Translations under genes and position numbers: made by a program | Shown here: one piece after another, positions 45,296 to 54,419 of the stretch | Position numbering within the stretch: the first letter of the stretch is position 1 | How the letters are laid out: the number at the start of each line of letters is the position of its first letter | From: an uncultured Lachnospiraceae bacterium | GTDB lineage: Bacteria; Bacillota; Clostridia; Lachnospirales; Lachnospiraceae | Direction: 5' to 3' | NCBI GenBank assembly: GCA_910589075.1 | Contig: CAJUSK010000008.1 | Span: 72,441 to 136,440, forward strand | DNA: 64,000 nucleotides | Notes under the pieces: generated by a model | Told to the model about the DNA's origin: nothing | Seen by the model: only the letters and a program-made list of their open reading frames with translations | Database searches by the model: none

Positions 45296-46282
45296 ATGAA
45301 GATTGGAAAAGTACCGGAAAGCGTATTAAAACGTTCTATATTAAATCAGATTCATACAAAAAGAGAAGAAGTGTTAATCGGCGCAGGCGTAGGGGAAGAC
45401 TGCGCCGTTTTAACGTTGCCGGAGGATGAAGTATTTGTGGTATCCACAGACCCGATTACCGGCGCGGAGAAAGGCGCAGGTAAGCTGGCTGTACAGGTGA
45501 CTGTGAATGATCTCGCCAGTTCCGGGGCGGAGCCGGTGGCCATTCTGGTATCCGCGTTGCTGCCACCTGAGACGGAAGAGGCTGCGCTGCGGGAACTGAT
45601 GCATGAAATGGAACTGGCCTGCAATCGCCTGCAGGTGCAGATTGCAGGGGGGCATACGGAGATTACGACGGCGGTCAACCGCCCGATTCTCACGGTTATG
45701 GGCATTGGTAAGGCGAAAAAGGACCAGGTTATTACCACAAAGGGTGCGAAGCCGGGGCAGGATATTGTTTTGTCCAAATGGATCGGACTGGAGGGGACGG
45801 CGATTCTTGCCAGAGATAAGGAAGCAGAATTGCGCACCCGATACCCGTCTCATATGATAGAAGAAGCGAAAGCCTTTGACCGTTGGCTGAGTATTGTGCC
45901 AGAGGCCGCTACCGCCGTGAAGTCCGGCGTATCGGCAATGCATGATGTAACGGAGGGTGGTATTTTCGGTGCCCTCTGGGAGCTTGCGGAGAGTTCGGGC
46001 GTCGGACTGGAAATTGATCTGAAACAAATTCCCATCAGGCAGGAAACCGTGGAGATATGTGAATTTTTTACAGTAAATCCATATGAGCTGATCTCCAGCG
46101 GCAGTCTGCTGATGGTGACGGATGACGGTCTGGAATTGGTAAAAAAGCTGGAAGCGGAGCATATTCCGGCGAAGGTTATCGGAAAAATCCGTGCAGGCAA
46201 TGACAGAGTTGTCATAAATAACGAAGAGCGGAGATATCTGGAGCCGCCTAAATCAGACGAATTATATAAATGTATCAGGTAA
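45296..46282 (+). CDS. AIR synthase-like (HypE/ThiL-related) protein
   Basis: 328 residues. The two-domain AIR synthase fold is recognisable: GVGEDCAVLTLPEDEVFVVS binds ATP-metal, DPITGAEKGAGKLAVQVTVN and DLASSGAEPVAILVSALL follow, and IAGGHTEITTAVNRPILTV is the second motif. It lacks the HypE C-terminal Cys, and no hydrogenase genes are near, so it is not a HypE proper. ATG 45296 (MKIGKVPE) is preferred; ATG 45287 is possible. It precedes an Lrp-type regulator and an aminotransferase, with which it may share a pathway. Confidence 0.8.
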   Translation: MKIGKVPESVLKRSILNQIHTKREEVLIGAGVGEDCAVLTLPEDEVFVVSTDPITGAEKGAGKLAVQVTVNDLASSGAEPVAILVSALLPPETEEAALRELMHEMELACNRLQVQIAGGHTEITTAVNRPILTVMGIGKAKKDQVITTKGAKPGQDIVLSKWIGLEGTAILARDKEAELRTRYPSHMIEEAKAFDRWLSIVPEAATAVKSGVSAMHDVTEGGIFGALWELAESSGVGLEIDLKQIPIRQETVEICEFFTVNPYELISSGSLLMVTDDGLELVKKLEAEHIPAKVIGKIRAGNDRVVINNEERRYLEPPKSDELYKCIR

Positions 46283-46303
46283 CAATAAAAAGGAGAGGGA
46301 TAA

Positions 46304-46786
46304 ATGAGAGAACAGATTTTGGCAATTCTTGAGAAAAACAGCCGCATTGACCTGAAAGAACTGGCAGTGCTGCTGGGTGTGGAAGAGCTTGACATTGTAA
46401 ACGAGATGGCTGCCATGGAAAAAGAGGGGATTATCTGTGGCTATCACACATTGATAGACTGGGAAAAGACTTCCATAGACAAGGTGACGGCACTGATCGA
46501 AGTGCGTGTAACGCCGCAGCGAGGACAGGGATTTGATAACATTGCGGAGCGGATTTACAAATATCCGGAAGTAACGGCAGTGTATTTAATTTCCGGCGCA
46601 TATGACCTGCTCGTTACTCTGGACGGCAAAAATTTGCGGGATATTTCCAGATTTGTATCGGATAAACTGTCTACCATGGATTATGTGCTCAGTACGGCGA
46701 CCCATTTTATCCTGAAAAAATATAAGGACCACGGAACAATCCTGGCAAAGAAATATGAGGATGAAAGAGAGAAGGTGTCACCATGA
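46304..46786 (+). CDS. Lrp/AsnC-family transcriptional regulator
   Basis: 160 residues. The N-terminal winged helix-turn-helix (EKNSRIDLKELAVLLGVEEL) and C-terminal RAM/ACT-like domain (VTALIEVRVTPQRGQGFDNI, VYLISGAYDLLVTLDGKN) fit the family. Such proteins sense amino acids. AAAAGGAGAGGGATAA precedes the ATG. It overlaps the aminotransferase gene by four bases, pointing to a shared amino-acid function. Confidence 0.9.
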   Translation: MREQILAILEKNSRIDLKELAVLLGVEELDIVNEMAAMEKEGIICGYHTLIDWEKTSIDKVTALIEVRVTPQRGQGFDNIAERIYKYPEVTAVYLISGAYDLLVTLDGKNLRDISRFVSDKLSTMDYVLSTATHFILKKYKDHGTILAKKYEDEREKVSP

Positions 46787-47961
46787 GAAATCCGTTAGCA
46801 GATAAAGCGGCGGCACTGAAACCGTCAGGTATACGGAAATTTTTCGATATTGTCAGCGAGATGAAGGATGCCATTTCCCTTGGTGTGGGTGAACCGGATT
46901 TTGACACGCCGTGGCATATCCGGGATGAGGGTATCTATTCTTTGGAAAAAGGACGTACTTTTTATACGTCCAATGCAGGGCTCAAAGAACTCAAGGTGGA
47001 AATCTGTGAATATTTAAAGAGAAGATTTTCCGTCAGCTATGCGTATCAGGATGAAGTATTGGTTACAGTGGGCGGCTCAGAGGCCATTGACCTTGCCCTG
47101 CGTGCCATGTTGAATCCGGGGGATGAGGTGTTGATTCCCCAGCCCAGTTATGTGTCCTATGAGCCGTGTGCCATACTGGCAGATGGTGTTCCGGTGATTA
47201 TCAATCTGAAGGCAGAAAATGAGTTCCGGCTGACAGCCCAGGAACTGAGGGATGCCATTACAGATCGGACCAAAATTCTGATACTGCCTTTTCCAAACAA
47301 TCCCACCGGCGCCATTATGGAGCGGAAGAATTTGGAGGAAATCGCAGAGGTGATCCGGGAAAAAGATATTTTTGTGATTTCGGATGAGATTTATGGAGAA
47401 CTGACCTATAAAGAAAAACATGTGTCTATCGTCAATATTCCCGGGATGCAGGAACGGACGATTTTAATCAATGGTTTATCCAAATCTCATGCCATGACAG
47501 GCTGGCGCTTGGGGTATGCATGCGGCCCTAAAGAGATTATTGCGCAAATGCTGAAAATTCATCAGTATGCCATTATGTGTGCGCCCACAACGAGCCAGTA
47601 TGCGGCTGTAGATGCTCTGAAAAACGGGGATGAGGATGTGCAGCAGATGCGGGAAGCCTATAATCAGAGGCGCCGTTATCTGATGTATGCATTCCGAAAG
47701 ATGGGACTGGACTGCTTTGAGCCGTATGGTGCTTTTTATGTATTTCCGTGTATCAAAGAGTTTGGCATGACCAGTGAGGAATTTGCCGAGCGGTTTCTGG
47801 CTGAGGAAAAGGTGGCGGTGGTTCCGGGAACGGCCTTTGGCGACAGCGGTGAAGGATTTTTGCGTATTTCCTATGCGTACTCACTGGAAAATCTGAAAGA
47901 GGCAATCGGACGGCTGGAGCGGTTTGTACATAGACTGCGGGAAGAGCAGAAAAAGGGATGA
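46783..47961 (+). CDS. Class I/II PLP-dependent aminotransferase
   Basis: 392 residues, fold type I. The PLP lysine is in LINGLSKSHAMTGWRLGYA, the Asp/Tyr pair in VISDEIYGELTY, the phosphate Arg in TGWRLGYA, and FPNNPTGAIM is conserved. It closely resembles the MalY/PatA and aromatic or branched-chain groups. GAGAAGGTGTCACC precedes the ATG. It sits in an Lrp-aminotransferase-trmL string with ATGA overlaps at both ends. Confidence 0.9.
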   Translation: MRNPLADKAAALKPSGIRKFFDIVSEMKDAISLGVGEPDFDTPWHIRDEGIYSLEKGRTFYTSNAGLKELKVEICEYLKRRFSVSYAYQDEVLVTVGGSEAIDLALRAMLNPGDEVLIPQPSYVSYEPCAILADGVPVIINLKAENEFRLTAQELRDAITDRTKILILPFPNNPTGAIMERKNLEEIAEVIREKDIFVISDEIYGELTYKEKHVSIVNIPGMQERTILINGLSKSHAMTGWRLGYACGPKEIIAQMLKIHQYAIMCAPTTSQYAAVDALKNGDEDVQQMREAYNQRRRYLMYAFRKMGLDCFEPYGAFYVFPCIKEFGMTSEEFAERFLAEEKVAVVPGTAFGDSGEGFLRISYAYSLENLKEAIGRLERFVHRLREEQKKG

Positions 47962-48449
47962 ATATTGTGTTGCATCAGCCGGAAATTCCGGCCAATACAG
48001 GAAATATCGGACGAACCTGCGTGGCTACAGGTGCTCGTCTGCATTTGATAGAACCCCTTGGATTCCGGTTGAACGAAAAAGAGATCCGGCGTGCCGGGAT
48101 GGATTACTGGGAACATCTGGATGTAAGGCGGTATATGAACTATGAGGAGTTTTTGGAGAAGAACCCGGATGCCCGGATCTGGTATGCTACAACAAAAGCA
48201 AAACAGGTATACAGCGATGTGGATTTTGGGCCGGATGATTATATTTTGTTTGGCAAAGAAAGTGCAGGCATTCCGGAAGAAATTTTGGCCGCCCACAGAG
48301 CGCAGTGTATCCGTATACCCATGTTGGGCGGTATCCGTTCTCTGAATCTGTCCAACAGTGTCGCTATCGTGTTGTATGAAGCGTTGCGGCAGAACGGATT
48401 TTCCCAGATGGAGAGAGAAGGGGAACTGCATCACCTGAAATGGGAATAG
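47958..48449 (+). CDS. trmL: tRNA (cytidine/uridine-34 2'-O)-methyltransferase
   Basis: 163 residues of the SPOUT superfamily. LHQPEIPANTGNIGRTCVAT is the TrmL N-terminal motif, FGKESAGIPEEIL the middle, and RIPMLGGIRSLNLSNSVAIV the knot region that binds SAM. It methylates the ribose of the wobble base in tRNA-Leu. The start overlaps the aminotransferase stop by ATGA. Confidence 0.93.
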   Translation: MNIVLHQPEIPANTGNIGRTCVATGARLHLIEPLGFRLNEKEIRRAGMDYWEHLDVRRYMNYEEFLEKNPDARIWYATTKAKQVYSDVDFGPDDYILFGKESAGIPEEILAAHRAQCIRIPMLGGIRSLNLSNSVAIVLYEALRQNGFSQMEREGELHHLKWE

Positions 48450-48454
48450 ACAGA

Positions 48455-48503
48455 CAAAAGTGGATGACGATAGATCAATCATCTTCTTCGTCATCCACTT
48501 TTG
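48455..48503. terminator. Perfect 16-bp inverted repeat between convergent genes
   Basis: CAAAAGTGGATGACGA (48455-48470) is perfectly complementary to TCGTCATCCACTTTTG (48488-48503). It lies between trmL and the convergent kinase gene, and its right arm is inside the last codons of the kinase. The U-tracts are short (part of the stem), so efficiency as a terminator is uncertain. Confidence 0.6.
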
Positions 48504-49899
48504 ACAGAGTGAAAATAAATTCTGTGCCCACACCCTCAGTACTGACCACATTGATATGCTCACCGTGGGAGTGGATGATTTCTTTTACAATGGAAAGGCC
48601 CAATCCGGTGCCTTTTTTATCTTTTCCACGGGACAAATCTGTCTTGTAGAAACGATCCCAGATCAGTTTCAGGCTGTCTTTGGGTATGCCGATTCCATTG
48701 TCTTTGACGGAAACCAGTACTTTGTTGCTTTTTTCGGTGGTTTCTATTTTAATAATCGAGTCGTTGTGACTGAACTTGATGGCGTTATCCAGCAGATTGT
48801 ACAATACTTGCTGGATTTTGTCATAATCTGCGTGAACAACGAGTATTTCTCCGGTGAGCACCAGTTCGATTCCGATCATTTTACTGGTGCAGATGCCTTC
48901 AAAAGTAGCGGCAGTATTGCGTATTACCTGATTGATATCGAAATCTGTGCGCTCCAGCAGCATTCCTCTTGTATTTAAGTTGTTTAACTGTAAGAGCCCG
49001 TTTGTCAGTTTGGTGAGCCGCTTAGTTTCATTCAGTACGATATGCAGGTATTTTTCATGCATTTGTGGCGGAATGGTGCCATCCAGCATAGCCTCCAGAT
49101 ACCCCTTGATAGAAGTCAGGGGGGAGCGGAAGTCATGGGACACATTGGCTACAAATTTTTTCTGATTGTCCTCACTTTTGGCGATTTCGTTTGCCATAAA
49201 GGAGAGGGAAGCCGCCAGATACCCCATTTCGTCGTCGCTGTCTATCTGAAACTCATAATGCAGGTTGCCCCCGGCGTACTGTTCAGTGGCATAGGTGATT
49301 TTCCGCAACGGGATATATACCATTTCCGTAAAGAAAAACAGAATAATCATGGACAACAACAGCATGATAAACAACAGAATATAGGAAATATTCAGCAGGC
49401 TGTCCGCTGATTTCCGCAGCGCACTCATGGAAGTATGGATGACTACATAACCGCTTACTTTGAAGTTGGAAGTGATCGGTGCAAATACGCTCAGGGTTTC
49501 TTCTGAAAAGGACTGGAAGAAATTGCCTATCGTATAGCAGGACCCTGCGGTGATGGTAGGGTCAAAATGTTCTACCATCCGCGGAGTGTCAATGTCTACC
49601 GGCGCCGAGGAATCCAGTATGATACGGCCGGATGGGTTGATAATCCAGATGGTAGCTGACAGATAGGTGTCCATCAGATCCAGCTGGGTTTTTACAGCAT
49701 CCAGGGAAGCCTGGTTGTTATAAAGGTCGGAAGCATAGGTATTGGCAATTAATGTGGCTTCCCGGTACAGGGAATCTGCTTTTTCACGGCGGAGATGTTC
49801 CATTGTCATACTGGATACGAACGTGGCCACTGCGATAAAGCCGAAAAACCCGAAAATCAGGTAAGCCAGCAAAAATTTCAGGTACAGTGTTTTCCGCAT
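48475..49899 (-). CDS. Sensor histidine kinase
   Basis: 474 residues. A membrane helix at about 8-30 and a second near 170-190 (LLNISYILLFIMLLLSMIIL) flank an extracytoplasmic sensor. HAMP, then the phospho-acceptor His in VANVSHDFRSPLTSIKGYLE, then the ATPase boxes VLYNLLDNAIKFSHN, VKDNGIGIPKDS and GTGLGLSIVKEI follow. It resembles the PhoR/WalK-like group. GAGGTGAAGAACTGAG precedes the ATG. One base separates it from the regulator gene upstream. The acidic C-terminus (VDDEEDD) falls within an inverted repeat. Confidence 0.9.
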   Translation of the reverse strand: MRKTLYLKFLLAYLIFGFFGFIAVATFVSSMTMEHLRREKADSLYREATLIANTYASDLYNNQASLDAVKTQLDLMDTYLSATIWIINPSGRIILDSSAPVDIDTPRMVEHFDPTITAGSCYTIGNFFQSFSEETLSVFAPITSNFKVSGYVVIHTSMSALRKSADSLLNISYILLFIMLLLSMIILFFFTEMVYIPLRKITYATEQYAGGNLHYEFQIDSDDEMGYLAASLSFMANEIAKSEDNQKKFVANVSHDFRSPLTSIKGYLEAMLDGTIPPQMHEKYLHIVLNETKRLTKLTNGLLQLNNLNTRGMLLERTDFDINQVIRNTAATFEGICTSKMIGIELVLTGEILVVHADYDKIQQVLYNLLDNAIKFSHNDSIIKIETTEKSNKVLVSVKDNGIGIPKDSLKLIWDRFYKTDLSRGKDKKGTGLGLSIVKEIIHSHGEHINVVSTEGVGTEFIFTLSKVDDEEDD

Positions 49900-49900
49900 C

Positions 49901-50602
49901 TCAGTTCTTCACCTCGAACTTATAGCCGATGCCCCAGATGGTAGCCAGTCTCCAGGAGGCATGGTCTTTGATCTTCTCCCGGAGACGCTTGATGTGGACG
50001 TCTACTGTCCTGGTATCCCCCGCGTATTCATAGCCCCAGATCTGATCCAGAAGCTGTTCTCTGGTGAATACGTGATTGGGTGAGGACGCCAGAAAATAGA
50101 GGAGTTCCAGTTCTTTGGGCGGCATTTCCACGGAATGGCCCATGTAGATAACGGAATAATTGGTCTGGTTGATTACCAGATCCGGGTATTCCACACATTT
50201 GATGTCTGTCTTTTCGGAAACGGCAGGCGCAGCTTTGTAGCGGCGGAGTACGGCTTTGACTCTGGCAACCAGTTCTTTGGAATCGAAGGGCTTTTCCATA
50301 TAATCGTCGGCGCCCAATTCCAGACCCAGCACTTTATCGAAGATTTCTCCTTTTGCGGAGAGCATAATGATGGGGATGGCGGATTTTGCCCGTACCTCCC
50401 GGCATACCTGATAGCCGTCCATGCCGGGAAGCATCAGATCCAGCAGGATCAGGTTGGGCTGGAAGGTGTCCAGCGTGGGCAGGACGGATTCGCCGTCATT
50501 GACAATCATTGTTTCAAAACATTCTTTGGTCAGATACAGGGAAATCAGTTCCGCAATATTGTTATCATCGTCTACGATCAGTATTTTCTGTCTGCTTACC
50601 AC
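49901..50602 (-). CDS. OmpR-family response regulator
   Basis: 233 residues. The receiver domain has DDDN at 11-14, the phosphorylated Asp in LILLDLMLPGMDG and the Lys in DYMEKPFDS. The winged-helix domain (about 130-228) ends TVDVHIKRLREKIKDHASWR followed by LATIWGIGYKFEV. The start is GTG (complement of 50600-50602) after AAGGAGTAAATC. It is the partner of the kinase that follows; target genes are unknown. Confidence 0.92.
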   Translation of the reverse strand: MVSRQKILIVDDDNNIAELISLYLTKECFETMIVNDGESVLPTLDTFQPNLILLDLMLPGMDGYQVCREVRAKSAIPIIMLSAKGEIFDKVLGLELGADDYMEKPFDSKELVARVKAVLRRYKAAPAVSEKTDIKCVEYPDLVINQTNYSVIYMGHSVEMPPKELELLYFLASSPNHVFTREQLLDQIWGYEYAGDTRTVDVHIKRLREKIKDHASWRLATIWGIGYKFEVKN

Positions 50603-50613
50603 GATTTACTCCT

Positions 50614-52986
50614 TTACTTAAATGTTGCTATTGTGACGCCGGCGTCGCCTTCACCAAATTCTCCCAGACGGAATTCTTTGATATTTTTCATACGACGCAG
50701 ATGTTTGTGGACAGCGTTACGAAGGGCGCCCGTACCTTTGCCGTGTACGATGCGCACGCTGGGCAGATGGGCCAGGGAAGCGTCGTCCAGATATTTATCC
50801 AGTTCTGACAGGGCTTCGTCAACCGTCTTGCCCAACAGGTTGATTTCCGTGGATACGGAAGCGGATTTGGACATTTTTATTTTGCCGGTGCCGGTACGCT
50901 GCAGGGAAGGGGCGGTAATGGTGTCTTCCTGAATCAGGGCCAGGTCGCTGATATGAACCTGTGAGCGGATAATGCCGCACTGCACGAACAGATTCCCTTT
51001 CCGGTCGGGCAGTGAATTCACAATACCCCGCAATCCCATGGAAAGTACCTTTACGGCATCACCTTTTCGCAGCTGACCGGGTTTTAATGTTCCACTGTCC
51101 GGTTCTTTTGGTTTGATGGACAGTTTTTCATTTTTTTCATGTATTTTACTTCTTACTTTTTCTCTGGCTTTTTCCAGATCTCTCATAGAAGCGCCGGGAC
51201 CTGCTTTCTGGAAGGAGCGGATTGTCTCGTCAGCCACTTCCTTAGCCTCCTGCAGGATTTCCCGCGCCTGTTCGTTGGCCTGTTGCAGGACCTTGTTCCT
51301 GGAAGCCTCTATTTTTTCATTCTTTTCCTGGAGCCTGTTTTTCAGCGCCTCGATTTCTTTTTTATAAGAAGCGATTTCTTCGCGTTCTGCTTCGATGGTT
51401 ACCCGGCTGGTTTCCAGGTCGGCCAGCAGTTCTTCAAAACTTTCTTTTTCTTCGTCAATCTGGCTTCGCGCCTGTTCGATAATGGACTGAGGAAGGCCCA
51501 GTCTGGCCGAAATGGCAAAGGCGTTGCTTTTGCCGGGAATGCCGATCAGCAGTCTGTATGTGGGGCGTAATGTTTCCACGCTGAATTCGCAACAGGCATT
51601 TTCCACAAAAGGTGTGGTCAGGGCATACACCTTTAATTCACTGTAGTGAGTGGTGGCCATAGTCCGGATGCCCCGTTCATGCAAATGGTTCAAAATGGCA
51701 ATGGCAAGAGCGGCGCCCTCTGTGGGATCCGTACCTGCCCCCAGTTCATCAAAGAGACAGAGGGCATTCTCATGGGCCTGTTCCAGAATGCGGACCGTAT
51801 TGGTCATATGGGAAGAAAAAGTACTGAGGCTTTGCTCAATACTCTGCTCATCCCCGATGTCTGCATAAACTTCCTCAAAAACAGACAACTCTGAACGGTC
51901 CAGAGCCGGAATATGCAGTCCCGCCTGTCCCATCAGGGTAAAGAGTCCCACGGTTTTCAGAGACACAGTTTTGCCGCCTGTGTTGGGGCCTGTAATGACC
52001 AGCAGATCAAAATCGTCCCCCAGACGAATATCAATGGGGACGACCGCTTTCGGATCAATCAGCGGATGGCGCCCTTTGCGAATGAGGATGCGGCGTTCCT
52101 GATTCAGTAACGGCCGTGTGGCGTTCTGGCGAAGCGCCAGGGCGCCTTTGGCAAAAATAAAATCAAGTTCTGTCAGTATATGCTGATTGGAGAGCAGTTC
52201 ACCGCTGTGCTCTGCCGCCAGAAAACTCAGATTTTGCAGAATCCGTTCGATTTCTTCCTGTTCCTGTAATTCCAGCTCCTTTAACTGGTTGTTCATGGAA
52301 ACGATAGCAGCCGGTTCGATAAACAGGGTGGAACCTGTGGAAGACTGGTCGTGTACCATGCCGGACACCTGATTTTTATATTCTGCTTTGACCGGCAGGC
52401 AGTAACGGTTATTGCGCATGGTAATTACCGCATCCTGGAGACAGGTGCGGTAGGAACCATTTACCATTTCATTCAGCCGTGAATGGATTCTGTCGTTGAT
52501 GGAACTCTGGCTTCGGCGGATACGCCTAAGCGCCGGGCTGGCGTCGTCTGCAAAGGTATCCTCTTCCGGCATACAGCGGCGGATTTCATTGGCCAGGCCG
52601 GTCAGGGCAACCAGCAGGGAAAAACGCTCGGTCAGGGAATCTGCCGCTTCGTCGTCTCTCTGTGCCTTGCCATAGGTTTTGATCCGGGCGCTGCATTCCA
52701 ACAGAGAAGCTATTTTCAGCAGTTCTCCGGAAGAAAGAGATGCACCGATTTCCAGGCTTTTTACCATATAGGTCAAATCCCGGTTGCCGGAAAAGGAAGG
52801 GGCGCTCTTTTTGAAAATGCGGTTTAACGCGTCTTCCGTCTCTGCCTGTGCCTGCTCGATCTGCATCAGGTCAGAAACAGGCAAGAGCGCGGCGCAGGCT
52901 TCCTTTCCGGGCGGGGAAGATGCCAGCTCTGTGAGCATATGGATTATCTTATGGTATTCCAGTGTGTTTAATACTTTTTCATTCAT
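50614..52986 (-). CDS. mutS2: Endonuclease MutS2
   Basis: 790 residues. The MutS-type ATPase has Walker A TGPNTGGKTVSLKTVGL and Walker B ALCLFDELGAGTDPTEGAAL; a long coiled coil (about 520-620) follows, and a C-terminal Smr nuclease domain contains LLGKTVDEAL and VRIVHGKGTGALR. MutS2 acts on collided ribosomes or recombination intermediates. The start at 52986 (MNEKVLNTLEYHKII) matches homologues. The frame stays open back to 53442, but that extension is low-complexity antisense of the neighbour gene. A -10 box lies only six bases upstream, with no ribosome site. Confidence 0.93.
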   Translation of the reverse strand: MNEKVLNTLEYHKIIHMLTELASSPPGKEACAALLPVSDLMQIEQAQAETEDALNRIFKKSAPSFSGNRDLTYMVKSLEIGASLSSGELLKIASLLECSARIKTYGKAQRDDEAADSLTERFSLLVALTGLANEIRRCMPEEDTFADDASPALRRIRRSQSSINDRIHSRLNEMVNGSYRTCLQDAVITMRNNRYCLPVKAEYKNQVSGMVHDQSSTGSTLFIEPAAIVSMNNQLKELELQEQEEIERILQNLSFLAAEHSGELLSNQHILTELDFIFAKGALALRQNATRPLLNQERRILIRKGRHPLIDPKAVVPIDIRLGDDFDLLVITGPNTGGKTVSLKTVGLFTLMGQAGLHIPALDRSELSVFEEVYADIGDEQSIEQSLSTFSSHMTNTVRILEQAHENALCLFDELGAGTDPTEGAALAIAILNHLHERGIRTMATTHYSELKVYALTTPFVENACCEFSVETLRPTYRLLIGIPGKSNAFAISARLGLPQSIIEQARSQIDEEKESFEELLADLETSRVTIEAEREEIASYKKEIEALKNRLQEKNEKIEASRNKVLQQANEQAREILQEAKEVADETIRSFQKAGPGASMRDLEKAREKVRSKIHEKNEKLSIKPKEPDSGTLKPGQLRKGDAVKVLSMGLRGIVNSLPDRKGNLFVQCGIIRSQVHISDLALIQEDTITAPSLQRTGTGKIKMSKSASVSTEINLLGKTVDEALSELDKYLDDASLAHLPSVRIVHGKGTGALRNAVHKHLRRMKNIKEFRLGEFGEGDAGVTIATFK

Positions 52987-52992
52987 ACCGAC

Positions 52993-53001
52993 AGTATACC
53001 A
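52993..53001 (-). promoter_or_regulatory. Extended -10 promoter directly at the mutS2 start
   Basis: On the minus strand TGGTATACT (TATACT at 52998-52993 with TG one base before) ends six bases before the ATG at 52986. Transcription would begin at or next to the start codon. No good -35 box is present, which the TGn extension could offset. Confidence 0.5.
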
Positions 53002-53029
53002 TAAAGAGAGATGGGATGAAACAAAAAAC

Positions 53030-53058
53030 TTGTCAGCTTTCCCGGCATCGACTATACT
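53030..53058 (+). promoter_or_regulatory. Promoter of the HtrA-like gene
   Basis: TTGTCA (53030-53035), a 17-bp spacer, and TATACT (53053-53058), 25 bases before the ATG at 53084. It is divergent from the mutS2 promoter. Confidence 0.7.
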
Positions 53059-53083
53059 GGGATAAAGAAGGTGAGATAATACG

Positions 53084-54397
53084 ATGGAGGAACCCCGGAA
53101 AGAATTGGAAAAACAGGAACTTCCCCGATTTGAGTTTATGAAAGAGCAAATCAAGGAACGTCCCCTGAATAAGAAAAAACTGTTGCGCCGTACCGTTATG
53201 ACAGTATCCATGGCCGTGCTGTTCGGGCTGGTGGCCTGTCTGACAGTTCTGGTGCTGGAACCGGTATTCAATAACTGGTTATATCCGGAAGAGCCGGCGG
53301 AAAATATTACGTTCCCCCCGGACACAGAGGAAATATTGCCGGAGGATATGGCGCTGGATGATGCGGAGCTGGAGCAGGAAACCACGGCGGAGGTGGTCGC
53401 GCCGGCGCCGGAACAGTTAGATGAACTGGAATTATACCGCAAAACCTATGGCCGGCTGCAGAAACTGACCGCGGAAGTGTGCCGCAGTCTGGTAACGGTT
53501 ACAGGCGTTACATCCGACAGGGACTGGTTTGATAATATGTATGAGAGCAAGGGCCAGGCGACCGGTGTACTGATAGCCAATAACGGCAGGGAATACCTGG
53601 TGCTGACGGCAGCGGAGCCGGTACAGACTGTGGAGACAATCAGCGTGACATTCTGTGATAATTCCCAGGCCAAAGCAGAAGTCAAAATGACAGACCCAAC
53701 CACGGGTCTGGCCGTACTGGCCATAGAGAACAAGGAGATTGGAGACGGGACGAGGGACGTGATTACAACGGCGGTATTGGGCAGTTCAAATTATGCGTCT
53801 CTGACTGGCAGCCCGGTCATTGCATTGGGCAGCCCTGCCGGTGTAAAGGGGTCTGTCATATATGGGGTGGCCACATCCAGCGGAAATCTGCTGAATACAG
53901 TGGATTCCAGGTACAGGCTGATCACGACGGACATATACGGAAGCCATAGCGGCAGTGGTGTGCTGATCAATCTGCAGGGGCAGGTGATCGGCGTGATTGA
54001 CCAGGGGTATAATGCCGACGGTATGGAAAATATGATTTCCGCGCTGGGAATATCGGAACTGAAAACCACTATAGAGCGCCTTTCCAATGGAAAAGCCCAG
54101 GCGTATATGGGGATATATGGGACAGATGTAACTCCTGAGGCAAATGAAAACCTGCAGGTGCCTTATGGTGCATATGTGACAGAAATCGAAATGGATTCTC
54201 CTGCTATGCAGGCAGGCATTCAGAGCGGGGATGTGATCATCAGTCTGAATGGACGAATGGTGGAGAATTTTGACGAATATATCAAAGTATTGTCGGAAAG
54301 TACGCCGGGCAGTACCATTTATGTAACATTGATGCGGATGAATCAGGAAGCGTACCAGTCAGTCAGCTTTCCGGTTGCTCTGGGAGAACTGAAATAA
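53084..54397 (+). CDS. HtrA-like membrane protein with degenerate protease site and PDZ domain
   Basis: 437 residues. A cytoplasmic basic N-terminus, one membrane helix at about 40-60, an acidic linker, an S1C trypsin-like domain (about 130-320) and a C-terminal PDZ domain (about 330-430, with GAYVTEIEMDSPAMQAGIQS). The overall order is HtrA, but the catalytic residues look lost. The His motif (usually TNxHV) reads VLTAAEPV at 173-180, and the Asp motif (usually DxxxDLAVL) reads DPTTGLAVL. The Ser motif survives as GSHSGSGVL (286-294). It may be a pseudo-protease that binds peptides. Confidence 0.85.
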   Translation: MEEPRKELEKQELPRFEFMKEQIKERPLNKKKLLRRTVMTVSMAVLFGLVACLTVLVLEPVFNNWLYPEEPAENITFPPDTEEILPEDMALDDAELEQETTAEVVAPAPEQLDELELYRKTYGRLQKLTAEVCRSLVTVTGVTSDRDWFDNMYESKGQATGVLIANNGREYLVLTAAEPVQTVETISVTFCDNSQAKAEVKMTDPTTGLAVLAIENKEIGDGTRDVITTAVLGSSNYASLTGSPVIALGSPAGVKGSVIYGVATSSGNLLNTVDSRYRLITTDIYGSHSGSGVLINLQGQVIGVIDQGYNADGMENMISALGISELKTTIERLSNGKAQAYMGIYGTDVTPEANENLQVPYGAYVTEIEMDSPAMQAGIQSGDVIISLNGRMVENFDEYIKVLSESTPGSTIYVTLMRMNQEAYQSVSFPVALGELK

Positions 54398-54419
54398 AGG
54401 GAATAGAAGGAGAAACAGT

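Noticed and set aside
45296..46282. Calling the AIR-synthase-like gene hypE
   Set aside because: No C-terminal Cys and no hydrogenase maturation genes nearby. Only the fold is supported.
53003..53442. N-terminal extension of mutS2 rich in Ser and Arg
   Set aside because: It is antisense to the start of the HtrA-like gene, low in complexity, and MutS2 homologues begin at MNEKVL.
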